From Alentia gelatinosa (Eukaryota; Annelida; Polychaeta; Phyllodocida; Polynoidae), in the NCBI GenBank assembly GCA_950022655.1, contig OX465584.1, positions 43,630,723-43,694,722 on the forward strand: a stretch of DNA of 64,000 nt. Direction: 5' to 3'. Position 1 is the first letter of the stretch. Each line of letters starts with the position of its first letter. The notes under the pieces were generated by a model that was not told the DNA's origin, did not search any database, and saw only the letters and a list, made by a program, of their open reading frames with translations. A program made the translations under genes and the position numbers. This document shows positions 1 to 11,695 of this stretch, in pieces.

Positions 1-2574
1 GAAAGTTTTACTTTTCAACTTCTTAGGACTTAGATAGACCATCATAAAACTAGACCACCTTAAACTCATTTTAAATCCTGTATTACTGAAGGATATGTAA
101 TTCGATTACAAATCTCAACAAGAAGGGAATTCCTGTCTGGGTAAAAAGCAATAAACTCAATTTCCATCGAATGAAATAAACCTGCTCAGCACCGAGGCAT
201 GGAGACAATAGTCCTCCACAAAACGTCATCAACAATTTTCATAATTTTTGTTGCCGTAAATTCAATTAGGTCCACAAAAAATCCAATGAGAAATGATTAA
301 GATATTATTAAGGAAAACACTTGGGGTTCATTGAGGAGGGGAGTGTCTTGGAATGTGGCGTTTATTCGTTTTTAATGGAAGAGGACGTGTGGCAATACCC
401 GCTTCAACAGCCCTGGTATATTGTATTACATAGGCCACTTAGCAGTGTGAAAGAGAAGATTGACTTTGCCTGCGCTGATACTCAATATGTAGTCAGAGCA
501 GTTGTCAGGTTTCTAGTTCGCTGAATATTTCTGCAGAAGCTTCTTGTAAGCGAGGCACTTCCGTTTCATCGTGTGTGTTGCGGTGGGAGAGACATGCAGA
601 GAGTATGTCGATCCCCATATCTGTGTTGATAAATTTTTGAATAATGCAGCGTACTATATATAGGGTAGCTTTCTTATAGAAAACGCTACCTTTTTGTCAA
701 TATTAATACTTTCCACGTGTAGCGGTCTTACTTGCAAATTATTCCTGCAATGTAAATAGACAATAATCGATGGTTTTGTGGACAGGCTGTCGTAAACCAG
801 GAGAGGGTGGAGCATGGTATTACACGAGCGTTGGCTAGTGTATTATCAAGCGTCAACCTCGAGTGGTTTACAGTGCCACCATACAGTCCCCATAGATTTT
901 CAATGGGACTTTGTATGTACGAGGTTGACCATCAACTAAAAAATTGATACCTTATTGTAGTCCAATTAGAATCTTGCTCAGGTTCAGACCTGAAGCATAC
1001 ATGTGTTCTGTTAATCATGGTGGCTTTAAGATCTTTATAAACTGAATACTATACTCCCGCATTTGAGCATTCTCTTCAAATTGTAAATAGATCCTATTTC
1101 TAATACATCTGCACTACTATTATCATCCTCGGGTCTGATGGGTCATATGGATAGTCTATTCAAGTGATATTGTTGATAGAGTTGAAGTTGGCTCCAGAGT
1201 ACTAGTAGTAATTTTATTATGAAATGATGACATGAGGTAGTACTGTTGTTTTGTGTTATAGAGTTACCTACCTGGTTTCCAGCATTTAGCTTCGCCAACT
1301 GTCACGATAAATGCTGAGATTTCTTTTTTCAGTAGTCACATGCATTTTAACATCATCTGCAGTAATAATTGCAGCCGAGTGTCAGATATCATTTACACCA
1401 AGGTTCTGGCAGTCACCTTGACGGATTGAACACTAGTACCACAGGTTAATTTTTCATAGAACAAGACACTATGGCAGTGAGATCCAGTGCCATCTTCGAG
1501 TAATGTCGAAATCACAGCGCCCGTTGGGATTATTTCCTCGCCTGGAATTTCGAATTCTCTGTTCGAATTCTGTGAGCCCTGGGCAAGAAGCCGCTAGAGG
1601 GCAAAATTGTGTTCCACATCTGCTTCAATGGAGGCTTGTCTCCCGCCTGCTTCTGGGTTGTATTGTTGGTCTTGGCAGTCTCATCTCTAGCTTTATTCAT
1701 TATCCCGGTCAAATGAGTGGTAAATCAAGTGTTTGGGGCGAATTTCAGGAGGTAAGGAAATCTGTTGTGTTGATGATCACAGGCGAAGTGCAGTGCCCAG
1801 ATGTCGTGACCCACATGACGCCTTAGAATCTCCTAGGAGATTGTAACTGTTCTCGTCCCCAACCCTCCATTACAGCAATCAAGTTTGTCATAATGAAACT
1901 CATTATCACAAAGGGTAGAAGAAACGAATTTGCATCCTTGAATTTCTTCCTTGCATTTCTTCTGGAGCCTATAACTTTGTAATATATTGTATCACATTGT
2001 TTGCCGTCTCACACAAACATACATGTTCTCTGGATGCTGTCTGCCCAAAAAGGATTTTGAAAATGTTTCCCTTTCATTTCGTTGAGGAAAGACAGCGGAC
2101 TTTTTCGAATTACTTAATGGATAGGTCTCATTAGAATGCAACTGGTTGTTCGTGTCATTGTAGAAGACTTGTAGACCAAATAGAAGGAGTTTCATGTAAT
2201 TGTAGGATGGTTTTGCACCGTGGGCACTTTGCACATCGTTATGCTATGGAAATCGGATCAAAATTAATCAAAAGTAAAGTCTGTCACTCAGTAAGCCATT
2301 TTTGAGAACTCCGCTAAAACTGATAAGATTGTTTACTTGGTGAATGGAGAACGCTTCTGGAATAATAACTATCATAAAACACCGTGATGCACGTAGATAC
2401 TGCAATCGAATTACCGTCTTCTCCAAATTTAATAAATAATAAAACATTTAAAATTCATACTAAAATTGTGAGATACTATAATAAACAGTTACTAGTCTAT
2501 AATGGCTCCTAAGAGCTGCTCCTAAGAGTACCAGTAGTACTCAGATGGTACGACCTCATATTGTAAAAATGCTC
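1..2574. other. AT-rich stretch without recognisable gene
   Basis: No reading frame here has a recognisable motif; the longest is about 107 codons and looks fortuitous. A segment near 860-925 shares a short stretch (around tccccata.attttcaatgg) with 34,108-34,165, so it may belong to a dispersed repeat. I see nothing else in it. Confidence 0.5.
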
Positions 2575-2941
2575 CTTAAAGTGGGCTCCCACTGTCCCGA
2601 CACACTACGAAAAGTGCTGCGATTTGTCTACGACAAGAAATTTTCAAATCGTAGACCTATCGGGAGGGTTGAGTCGGAGTGTGTCGGAGTGTGTCGCAGT
2701 ACGTATGAAAGAAGACCACGGTTACGACACCAGCCACGATTTAAGAGGTGCGCCAATGTATATATACATACAATTTATATGATATATATACAATGTATAT
2801 ATATATTATATATTAATATTAGCTACAGGTGGAATCGACTGAAATGCGGGACTGAGCAATTGTCTAGAAACGCTACCGAGGTAATTGCTAATTTGCGGGG
2901 CGGGGCGGGGAACGGGGGGGGGGCTGGAATTAAATTATTAT

Positions 2942-3014
<73 letters not shown>

Positions 3015-3371
3015 TAGCAAGATGACTTTATCTTTACCGGAAGAAAAAGTTAAAAATTAATTGATGTTCAAAGTGACAATTGCTATTTTGCGGGCCGAAA
3101 AACAACCGTGCATAGGCTAAACTAATAGAGAATGCTTCCGACACACTCCGACAAATCGAACATGTTCGATTTTGTCGGAAGGCCTGCGACACAGCATTTC
3201 TATCGTAGTACTATCGGACTGTGTCGGAGTGTGTCAGAGTGTGTCGTAGTACTCATCGTAAGAGAAAACCCACTTTCACGATAGAGCCGTTCCTTCCGAC
3301 AAATATTTAATTTTTTCATCTGAACGCTTGTCGAAAGGCTATCGTAGTGTGTCGCAGGCGCAAATCGTGAT
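2575..3371. mobile_element. Degenerate palindromic TIR element with inner AT microsatellite
   Basis: The segment is rich in repeated gtgtcggagtgtgtc-type words and their complements near both sides (2,600-2,720 and 3,135-3,260), as in a fold-back or TIR element. A local palindrome occurs around 3,150-3,180 (aatcgaacatgttcgatt). An (AT)n tract lies in the middle. The outer ends could not be fixed and no target-site duplication was identified. It abuts the element at 3,372-3,861. Confidence 0.4.
2946..3014. repeat. (AT)n microsatellite
   Basis: An uninterrupted AT dinucleotide run of about 68 bases. Apparent reading frames encoding Ile-Tyr repeats through it are artefacts. Confidence 0.95.
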
Positions 3372-3861
3372 AGTTCTACCACGATTCTGGTCCCGATTGG
3401 CTTTACGACTGCCTTCCTGACACCATTCTGATTCTATCATGAGGTCAGCCAGAATCGTGGTAGGTGGAACAGGTATCTGTGATTCCTTCTATGACAGTTC
3501 ACCATAGGCTGCGATTGAAAACACCAATCGTAGAGGTCCCGATAAAATCCAACATGTTGGAATTTGTGTAGCCTGTCGTAGGGTATTGTATGTGATTTAT
3601 TGGGAAAATATCTCTAGCGGGTGAGATCCTTAGCGGAAAATTATCAAATTCTGGAATTTGATACACTGATTGAATCGTGAGGCAATCATGACCATGGTTT
3701 ATGTTTTTGGTCCTCCAAAGGCGTTTCTACGCTCTACGATCTCAAACCATGTCCACGATTTGAAACCATCGGGGACCTCCCGATAGGTCACGATTTGGGC
3801 ATTTCAAATCGTAGCCATCGGGAAGTATGTCGTAGCCCATCGTGGTAGGTGGGGGCCCGGC
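3372..3861 (-). mobile_element. Harbinger-like MITE, copy of the 12.3 kb family
   Basis: Read on the minus strand, this segment matches both arms of the element at 12,288-13,040. Shared words include ccaccta.cacgat at the ends, caacatgttgga and the stretch that reads catggtttatgtttttggtcc on the plus strand. It lacks the roughly 290 bp AT-rich centre found in the 12.3 kb copy. The right end is intact (taggtgggggcccgg); the left end is eroded to taccacgattctgg. Confidence 0.6.
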
Positions 3862-5554
3862 TTCAGACTCAACATGCCGCCTCTAACACATATACATACT
3901 CTCATCGTTTTTCTGTTCGCTTCTACACCACCAGCACCTCCCTTGCCTATCACAATCCAAGATTGGATTTAAAAAGAAAATTCACGAATGAAAACATTCA
4001 AAAGACTGTGTGGGCTTGCCACATAGAAAGCAATGTAACGTTTGGCTCCCAAATCCCTTTGCCCTGATGAAGGGTTGAACCGACCCCAGCCTCCCTATTC
4101 AGGGGTTAATTCGTTTAGGGGGTTGCTGAAGTGGATGTTTGTTGTGGCCAGACAGAAAAATAACAACGGTCCGGCTGTTAGGCCCTGTCGGCGCGCGGCC
4201 TCGGCCTGCCGCCCAGCCTGCGCCGAGCAGCTGAAGTTCTCTGGAATTGGTTAAATGACAAGTTGAAGACTTCGGTGGCAAGGCGAAAGCGGGCATTATT
4301 GCGGTAGTATTTTTGTTAGATCAGCGCCGTCAAGACTGATTTCTCCCGGGAGGGGAGGCAGGCATATATATACCAAGATCTGCACTGCAACACATTGCTG
4401 TTCCTGTCAGTGGGCCACTTCGGAAAGTATGTCCTCATCATGGCGAAGGTGGTTTGTTGTAGTGTTATGTGAGGAACCCTAATCTCACATGCATTGCCTA
4501 TCACAAACTCAATGGTTACAGAAATAACTGTCGAATAGTGGCCGCGTTAAGATACAAACCAGATGTTGTTCAATCACATGACAAAAGGGAGCAGCATGCT
4601 ATCATTGTTATTACATTGGTTCTGTTTCTAGAACTATTATAGTTTAGTAGTTGGGACACGAGGCTTACTTCGTAAGGAATACATACATACTTGATATCTT
4701 CTACTGGAATGAAGAATGTCCATGTAATAACCTGATGATCATTTACATTTCCCAAATCACTCATCTATCACCTATTCATGAATGAGATAGAATAGGATAA
4801 AATAATTGTGGTTCTGTCTGCAGGAGGGGCCATATACTCTACGTATGTAAAATAAAGCTCCTTAAAAATGTATAGTCAAAACATTTCATATACATTCACA
4901 TTCATACGGTACATTTTGGTATATAAGTCGATAGCAAATAGTTCGATGGTTCAAGCAAAATAGTTTTGAGTAAAAAAAAATGCTACATATTCATAATAAC
5001 AAAAGTAAGTAAGTTTGCGACCTTTTCATCGATTCCAATCACCAATTACCATATCACTTATTCGCATATAAAGGATTTCATGTGATTCTATTTGCCGTAT
5101 ATACTTGGTGGCAGCTTTTGCCAAAGTAACCTACACTTGTAAAACAGGCGATCTTTGCTGATTATGGCCGATCTGTCGACTCGTTATATGTCGGGAGGAA
5201 TCGTGTGAGAATATCTGGTTGGATCGCTGTGGTGGAATAGCGCCCCGTTGAGCGACAATAGAGATTTCACATGGAGGGTTGATGATCTTACGAGGTAAAG
5301 AAAGATGCAGCCAGATCCTGCAAGACACTGCCAGACCATGCAGGTCAAAATAAAATGTGTCCATGGAATCAGCCCGTTAATGGAATTACATTCAATATTG
5401 GATGGTTATCGGATTGACAGGCTAAATGACCAGTAATCAACTGAATGCAACGTATATTGAGAATCATACAAATCACGTACAATATTAATGAGTGTCTCCT
5501 GATATTGATGGTTGGCCGTATTTACAGAAATGAATATTCCCTTAATAATAGATA
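3862..5554. other. No gene recognised; GC-rich patch near 4,180-4,260
   Basis: No supported coding region. A GC-rich patch at 4,183-4,250 contains gcctgccgcccagc, which recurs near 61,685, so it is probably part of a dispersed repeat. The rest is AT-rich unassigned sequence. Confidence 0.4.
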
Positions 5555-5761
5555 TATTAAGAAAATATGCATTTCTGTGTACCTGTGATTCAATCGTCCC
5601 GATTCTCTGCCATCGTTGTTGATCATTAAGTTGTTTTGTTGTACTCAGAACCTAGAGGGAGAGGGGGGGGGTCATATGACTAAAAACCGACGTCGTGAGT
5701 ATTCCATTTTTATATGCATTTATCCTTCAACTCTTGGTGTTTGGTCCAGCAATTACCTCCG
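5555..5761 (+). repeat. Dispersed repeat, copy 1 (matches 11,147-11,353)
   Basis: About 207 bp that is more than 90% identical by eye to 11,147-11,353. It starts at attaagaaaatatgcattt and ends exactly at aattacctccgct. It carries a G-run after cctagagggagag. No coding potential or TIR was seen, so its class is unknown. Confidence 0.8.
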
Positions 5762-6166
5762 CTTCCGCCCGGAATTATTCAGATATTCATTGAAATCCAC
5801 GCTTTCCTTTGTATCATTTGATTTTCCGGGAACAGGCTCCAATGACAGAGCGGTCTGTGATATTCCCCACAGAGCATCATAAATGGTGATTCAGTCTCGC
5901 TGACCAAAATATTACTGTATTGCCCGAAATGTTATGAGGTCTACGTGTCTAGTATCTATATGCGGAATGTTTTGTAGAAACTAGTGCTCTTGTAACTCAA
6001 TAATTGCATTGCCTGAAGCGGGCACTAATATCAAACCTTTCCTATCGAAATTAAATCAATTGCAACGTACATTTGTGTGTAGAGTAGGCACAGTAATCTC
6101 GTCCGATTCAAAAAGAAAAATGTTTTCGAATTACATATTTTTAGGGAATGGCCGAGTTGTTTCTAA

Positions 6167-6771
6167 AGCTTATAAGACACCGACCCGACGGATGTGCCCG
6201 ATTCTAACCTTTCCCCGACGGATCCGTCGGGTCTATGACAATCTGCATCAATCGGGTCGATGTACGCACTTCACCGACCCGATTTTATTGCTTTTCCCGA
6301 CGCGTCGGGCATTACTACCATGTCAGATATGACCGACTCTCCCCGACCTTAAGATTTCGGTGTACGCACTTTCACCGATAGTTACCGATTCTGAATTGGC
6401 CATTTGAATAGCGATGCTACCTATCCCCTAGTCCGATTTAGAGGTTCCTTATACCGATATGTAGGGGAGACAGGGGCGATTATAAACCTTAAAACCGTTT
6501 CCCGATATCTTAATTGGATCCGAAGTTATTAAACTTTGAATTAATTTCTATGGTTCCACACCAGCGGCCCGTGGCTCACCCCGGCTTGGCTCCCGGCGGG
6601 TCTCTTTGATCTTATCCCGGGTAATTTACGAGGTTATAAAAGAGGGAAGTGTGATCGGGGACAGTCATCATGTGGTGTCTTATAGGTATAAGACACCGAA
6701 ATTTTATTCCCGAATCTCACCGAGCCGATGGTCGGGATGAATCGGGAACAAATTTCGGTGTCTTATAGGCT
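6167..6771. mobile_element. TAA-flanked TIR element (Harbinger-like)
   Basis: Outer inverted repeats are agcttataagacaccga at the left and its near-perfect complement (tcggtgtcttataggct) at the right, flanked by a direct TAA on each side (6,164-6,166 and 6,772-6,774). A 3-bp TWA duplication is typical of PIF/Harbinger. The interior repeats cccgac/gtcggg words. A second inverted pair at 6,674-6,699 sits back to back inside, splitting the element into about 520 bp and 80 bp parts. This looks like a tandem fusion of two copies sharing a terminus. Confidence 0.65.
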
Positions 6772-6821
6772 TAACTGAAGACACAAATCAATTGAATCCG
6801 TGATATTGTGTTTCAGGCCAT

Positions 6822-7247
6822 CATTACCCCTTATCACTGAATAAAAGGGAAGAGGCCGTGGTTGGGCATATAGGATTTATTGAATCTTATGAATTATGTC
6901 AAGGATCTTAGTTGTCCTTATTAATATTTAATATCAATGAGAAGTTATTAATATTAATTATTGATAAGGTATATAATAATTTACTGATAGAGTAATAAGT
7001 CAATTATGATGATTATATGATCGAATAAGATACAAGAGAAAAGGCCTACGGAGGTAGGTGAAGTTGAAGAGGTATGGGTGGGTGGGTAAAAAGTTGATAC
7101 GTGCGTATCTTATGAGAGCAAAAGTAAGAGTGAGGGGGAGTGAAGTAATAAGGAAGCGCACGTGAGGGGCGTAGTCCAGCGGTAAGACACCAGGGGGAAG
7201 CGAAGGGTTATGACCACCCCTGACGAAAGGCCATGGGACACCCATTA
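6822..7247 (-). repeat. Solo B-A repeat of an Ngaro-like YR retrotransposon
   Basis: This 426 bp segment mirrors the B2-A2 block of the Ngaro-like element at 22,469-23,003 in order and at key positions. It starts cattacccc, contains aggccgt.gt.gggc, has a gtgggtgggtgggta step at the B/A boundary, and ends with gaccacccctgac, aaaggccatggg and cccatta. The rest has diverged, so it belongs to a related but different family. No ORFs remain. It probably arose by recombination between repeats, the YR-element equivalent of a solo LTR. Confidence 0.7.
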
Positions 7248-9382
7248 GTATATTGCAAAGTTACCCATCAGCAATCGACAGAAATGACGCTCTGAAAAAC
7301 AAAATTTCGTTGCAAGAAATGGGCCGATGTTTCAGGCACATCTCAGTGTATATGATAAGTCCCCTATTAATCCTGAGATTCTCTCTTACTGCTGAAGATA
7401 ATTGAAACACTCACTTCGTGAAGCGTTCAGCACCTGTCGTCCTATACCACCGCCCCTCTCTCTCTCTCTATTCCGCCCCAACTTAGCACCCACCCCTGAT
7501 ACATTGATTAGGCCAATCAACTCCATTGATGACTTGTTTCTGTTGACATGCGCAGCCAGTTTCTCTCTTCTCCGAGTCGGTCATGCCAACGAGACTAAAA
7601 CATTTCGCGGACAGCCGGAAGGGACGGCCAAAAAGGGTTTGTCAGAGGAGGGAGTTTCATGTTGCTTTGATGACGTTTTCATCAGCGGTTTTTCGCGCGT
7701 CGACCAGTAATAACGCGCACCGTGTGACAGGCGGGGGTCAGTGGACGGCCGCGTGTCTTAAGGTACTCTCGTGTCAGACAGGCGTGTGTCGTTGGCACAT
7801 TGATATGAAGGATCACTCCTCCACCTTCACAACAGAATTAGTTATAATTGAATTTGATTACAAAATGTTCTTGACCGAGACAGGTCTTTTTCACTGAAGA
7901 ATCTTTGTCTCAATCAAGGATATTTGTAGTCTTTGTTTTCCTGATAAATTTCAATCTTGATTTTATGAATCAGGAGCTCTCTTATTTTGTGAGATGGAAA
8001 ACGCAAAAGTGTCTTACAAAAATAGATTGGAATTCTGTTTTTAACTGAACGATGTCAGTTGTTTTTGTTGTTATGTTTTTTCACAAATGAAAATCATTAT
8101 TTTACCCGCCTTATACGTAAACTAATATTCATTGGCTTGGAAATACGACCTTAAGATATTCAAATGAATATATGGTTCGCACTCACTTGGAAAAAGACTT
8201 TTATCAAGTTCCAACCGATGTATCATATTCTGTTCTTATTTGATTTTCATTATTCATCAATTAGGTGCGTGGTGATCATCAGTAAACCTAATTAACAAAT
8301 TATATCAAGTTCCTTGTTTTCATTTTCAAATGCGTGTTTTGCTAATGGTTTTTGTATCCGATGTATTTTCTTGAGAGAAATCACAAAGTCAAATGAGGAT
8401 TTGATTCTTTATCCATTAGACGTGTTTCATAGCTTGACTTGCTCGATGATTGGATGTTTCTTATTCATGCTTTTAAGAAGCCTCTTGGTTTTTATATTTT
8501 ACTTTATAAGTTTATGAGAAATTTCTAACTGATTTGTGCACCACTAGATGTCAATTATCAACGTAAATCACTTAGTTAATACTAAGTTTTGAACAATTAT
8601 TTATATGACTACGCGGTCGCTATAGAATGTGTGAAATAAGGAAATTATTTGGTTTTTTATTGAAAAAAAGAAAACCATGTCTCTTTACCTTACCCACAAT
8701 TAGTAGGTGTGATATTGAGAACCAATGAAACACTATAGCTCTGAGGTTTCGGGCATTCTTCCTCAAGCTAGAAAACCAGTCGGCCGCTTGATGGGGAGAT
8801 AAGTTGATTTGGGCTGACCACAATTGTCTGGCACTGGCCGCTTCACCTGACAGCAGCAGACACCTTGGGCATTCCCCTGTCTTCTCCAGGGGAACACCTA
8901 AAACCCCAGTACCATGTGTTTCGTGCCTCCAAGCCGTGACTTAGGCGTCGATTAGGTGATGTCTGACCTGTACGGTCGATGGCGGGTGGCTTAGCGAAAC
9001 ATTGATAGATGATCACAGGATATTGTGCATATATACGAATGGTTCCACAGCCTCCTGAGGGGGATTCCGCGGTCATAGATCTGTCTGTCTTGTCTTTAAA
9101 CTGAATAAAAGTCTATATAGAGTTTCAATTTTCAAGACAAGCAGAGCAAATATGCCAAAGAAATTGTGGGTTCTTTTCCTAATGTTTTCAGATTGAAACC
9201 TTTTTTGTGGCGAAGCGACGCAGTATAGCATAGAGTATCTATCAACCTCGGGTTTCCAAACGTACCCTGAAAACTGGCGACATCCAGAGGCAGGTTCAGA
9301 CCGGAAGAAATCTGATGATGAGAGACGATGACACAAGCAGAAAGCAGCTGAGTCGTGTCGCCTCGCCGCAAACGTGCTCTTG

Positions 9383-9386
<4 letters not shown>
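7248..9386. other. No gene recognised
   Basis: Reading frames of up to about 104 codons exist around 7,400-7,900 but show no motif, and their composition does not suggest coding. A short (TC)n run lies at about 7,457. I see no repeat ends or RNA gene here. Confidence 0.45.

Positions 9387-9456
<70 letters not shown>
9387..9456. repeat. (AT)n microsatellite
   Basis: A second nearly uninterrupted AT dinucleotide tract of about 68 bases. Confidence 0.95.
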
Positions 9457-9461
<5 letters not shown>

Positions 9462-9552
9462 CTAGGAGCAAAAGGTATGTTCATCATTGATGAATGAACG
9501 TGCAACTATAAATGAATAACAACTAAAAGGTTTGGGTTACATTCAGTCTTAT

Positions 9553-9745
9553 GTGTCGTTTTCTGTAACCACATGCACCCAGTACCATTTCTGTAACTGC
9601 CTGAGTCTATTTATAGGACCTAACATATCAAACACTAGTAGGTCAATGAGGTATTTCGGTCTTGAGTGACTGGTCATGGTCAGCTGGGAATGCCTCTAAG
9701 ACCTTCAGATACTGGCACCCTGCTCTTTATCCAATAGCACAGCAA
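9553..9745 (-). repeat. Dispersed repeat (SINE-like), inverted partner of 51,515-51,690
   Basis: The reverse complement matches 51,515-51,690 along its length, with shared blocks around gtcagctgg, gtaac.ca.tgcaccca and ccatttctg.aactgcct. A length below 200 bp, dispersed copies and no TIR would fit a SINE body, but no A/B-box head was identified. The class is therefore inferred. Confidence 0.55.
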
Positions 9746-9946
9746 ATAGCATACCGATAGTGAAGGGATATATTTTTCTCAACACGCTGAAAGTGTATGT
9801 GACCACTCTAACCTTTTATAGACAACGTATATAGAGCGTACGATCACGCTCCAATAAAGTCTTTGGGTTTGGTAATTATTTAGAACTGCATCGAGAACTG
9901 CGTCAAGAAGGAGTTTGGATACGGTCCATCCAAACGAGTGGAGTAT

Positions 9947-11104
9947 AGGCTCGTTTCCATTGGCCGACGAACACAGTGTAGATTTTTGATTGCTCCTACG
10001 AGCTTATTCCATTTTGCGTGAGCAGTGCTAAAGGTCCTTCGATGGTGCCTGACTGTATATCAATGACGGCCAATGCACTGCACAAAACTAACTAGTTTAC
10101 TCCTATATACGCCATCGCGTAATTGCATGCAATGGCTGGATATTGACTTGTTTTCATACATATACGTTCATATTTCACACCAGCGTATGAGGCGTATACA
10201 AGACTGTCTACTTTTGTATACGGACGCGTCTTGGCTGTATTTCACACCTTTCACGCGTATACAAGAGGAAATATCCTCTGCGTGACATATATACGCCGGG
10301 CGTATATATGTCTACCGATATAAAATAGAAAAGGAAATCTTTCTCTCCCAGCCCCTGCTGCTACTGCGAATTATCAGTGTGTTGTTTTAGCACTATAAGC
10401 GGGAGTTGGGAGGGGCGGGGGTAGGCAGCGCGACAATGACGGCGGTGTGCTTCCATTGATGCCGGACTTCATTGAACTAACAGAGACAACCACAACCTGA
10501 AGGGAGAAATGACACTGGGGGTGGGGTGGAGGGGGTAGGCGGGGTATAGGCGGGCCAACATTGGGTCGGCTGCTCGGGGGCCGGGGTCGGGGTCAGAGTC
10601 GGGGTCGGAGTCAGGAACGAGGACTTCAATGATGGTATCTAAACAGGCATTGTGTTATATATACAGCACCCAAAGTATGACTACAGAAGAGTGGTGCTTT
10701 GGAAAGTAAAATCTATTTTAAAAAACGTTAAATAAAACCCCAAAAAGCTGGGTTTATTATATGTATTTAATGAAAAGATAATATATAGGGTTTCAAAACA
10801 ATTTTATAATAAAAATTGATAACATAACATTACATTTTCTATATACAAATGACTTAATGACTAATGGCAAATGAAATAAAACAACAGTGGTGTCCCCTAG
10901 TTGCAGAGATCGGAATTAACAGCATCAGGCGTATGTATGACGTATATATGACCGCAACATGGACGCTTATAAACACGCCTACAGATGAGGCGTATACAGG
11001 ACGGAAAATAAGACGACCTTGTATACGCAAAAGCATGCCTATATACGCCGTTCGCATATGCATGTAAAGTGGTTAGTTCCGTGCAGTGATGGATATGAGC
11101 CATT
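9947..11104. mobile_element. GGCTCGTTTCCATTGGCC-type MITE, split by a CACTG element
   Basis: The left end (aggctcgtttccattggccg) and right end (ggccaatgg.tatgagcc.tta) are inverted repeats of each other only once the 1,013 bp CACTG insertion plus one ATG copy is removed. This leaves a MITE of about 142 bp. Related copies lie at 17,541, 41,852 and 58,584. The interior has the shared phrase gtgtagatttttt, typical of this family. Confidence 0.75.
10073..11091. mobile_element. CACTG element copy 1, with ATG target duplication
   Basis: The element runs from 10,076 (cactgcac) to 11,088 (gtgcagtg), with a direct ATG on both sides. Termini starting CACT and a 3-bp duplication are hallmarks of the CACTA/EnSpm superfamily. 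The arms carry repeated tatacgcc and ggcgtata words, as expected for subterminal transposase-binding repeats. No transposase frame remains, so it is non-autonomous. The interior includes a GC-rich run of ggggtcgg words near 10,580. Confidence 0.8.
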
Positions 11105-11146
11105 AACAGAACTTGAATATTGAATATCGTAAAAGAAATATAAAAG

Positions 11147-11353
11147 ATATTAAGAAAATATGCATTTCTGTGTACCTGTGGCTCAATCCTCCTGATCCTC
11201 TGCAATCGTTGTTGATCATTAAGTTGTTTTGTTGTACTTAAAACCTAGAGGGAGAGGGGGGGGTCATATTACTAAAACCGACGTCGTGAGTATTCCATTT
11301 CTATATGCATTTATCCTTCAACTCTTGGTGTTTGGTCTAGCAATTACCTCCGC
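11147..11353 (+). repeat. Dispersed repeat, copy 2 (matches 5,555-5,761)
   Basis: Second copy of the 207 bp repeat, in the same orientation. It ends at the same position as copy 1 and is immediately followed by a MITE end (11,353-11,397). It lies 43 bp beyond the right edge of the split MITE. Confidence 0.8.
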
Positions 11354-11397
11354 TAAAACATCTACACCGTTTTCGTCGGCCAATGGAAATGGGCTTT
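11353..11397. mobile_element. Truncated right end of the CCATTGGCC-type MITE
   Basis: A single terminus, with gtcggccaatggaaatgggc preceded by acatctacaccgttttc, matches the inverted end of the MITEs at 41,852 and 58,584. The other end is missing, replaced by the 207 bp dispersed repeat. Confidence 0.6.
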
Positions 11398-11433
11398 ATT
11401 GTTTATTTTACGATTCGAGTGCGGTTCTGGATT

Positions 11434-11695
11434 TATCTCACCCCTTTCACTGACAAGAGAATAACATTGCAATATCAGAATAATTCAAATTACTTCGCAA
11501 CTCCAGTTCAGGATGATTAAATCTCCATGTTTTTATCTTGTCTTCTCTCTGAAATCCTCTCCGCTGATTGGTCAATCGCCATCTCATGTTCACTCCGCCA
11601 CGACGATGGCGTAGTATTGTCCCTTTAACGTGGGTGATCGTTGAGTATTTTTTCTATGTTATTCTTATAGTTAAATTTGTACCAGGGGTGAGATA
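11434..11695. mobile_element. TCTCACCCCT MITE copy 1, TA duplication
   Basis: Inverted ends tctcacccct and aggggtgaga (11,436-11,693) are flanked by TA on both sides, the target duplication of Tc1/mariner-like elements. Length is 258 bp, with no ORF. Other copies with the same ends are at 46,096-46,230 and 50,807-50,948, though their interiors differ from this one. Confidence 0.65.

Noticed and set aside
2823..3060. Reading frames with long Ile-Tyr repeats on both strands
   Set aside because: They are translations of the (AT)n tract; no protein evidence.
4055..4090. Second hammerhead ribozyme (ctgatgaagggttgaacc)
   Set aside because: CTGATGA is present but there is no GAAA core at the right spacing.
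7402..7897. Two overlapping plus-strand ORFs of about 100 codons
   Set aside because: Neither has a domain; the composition is compatible with chance.
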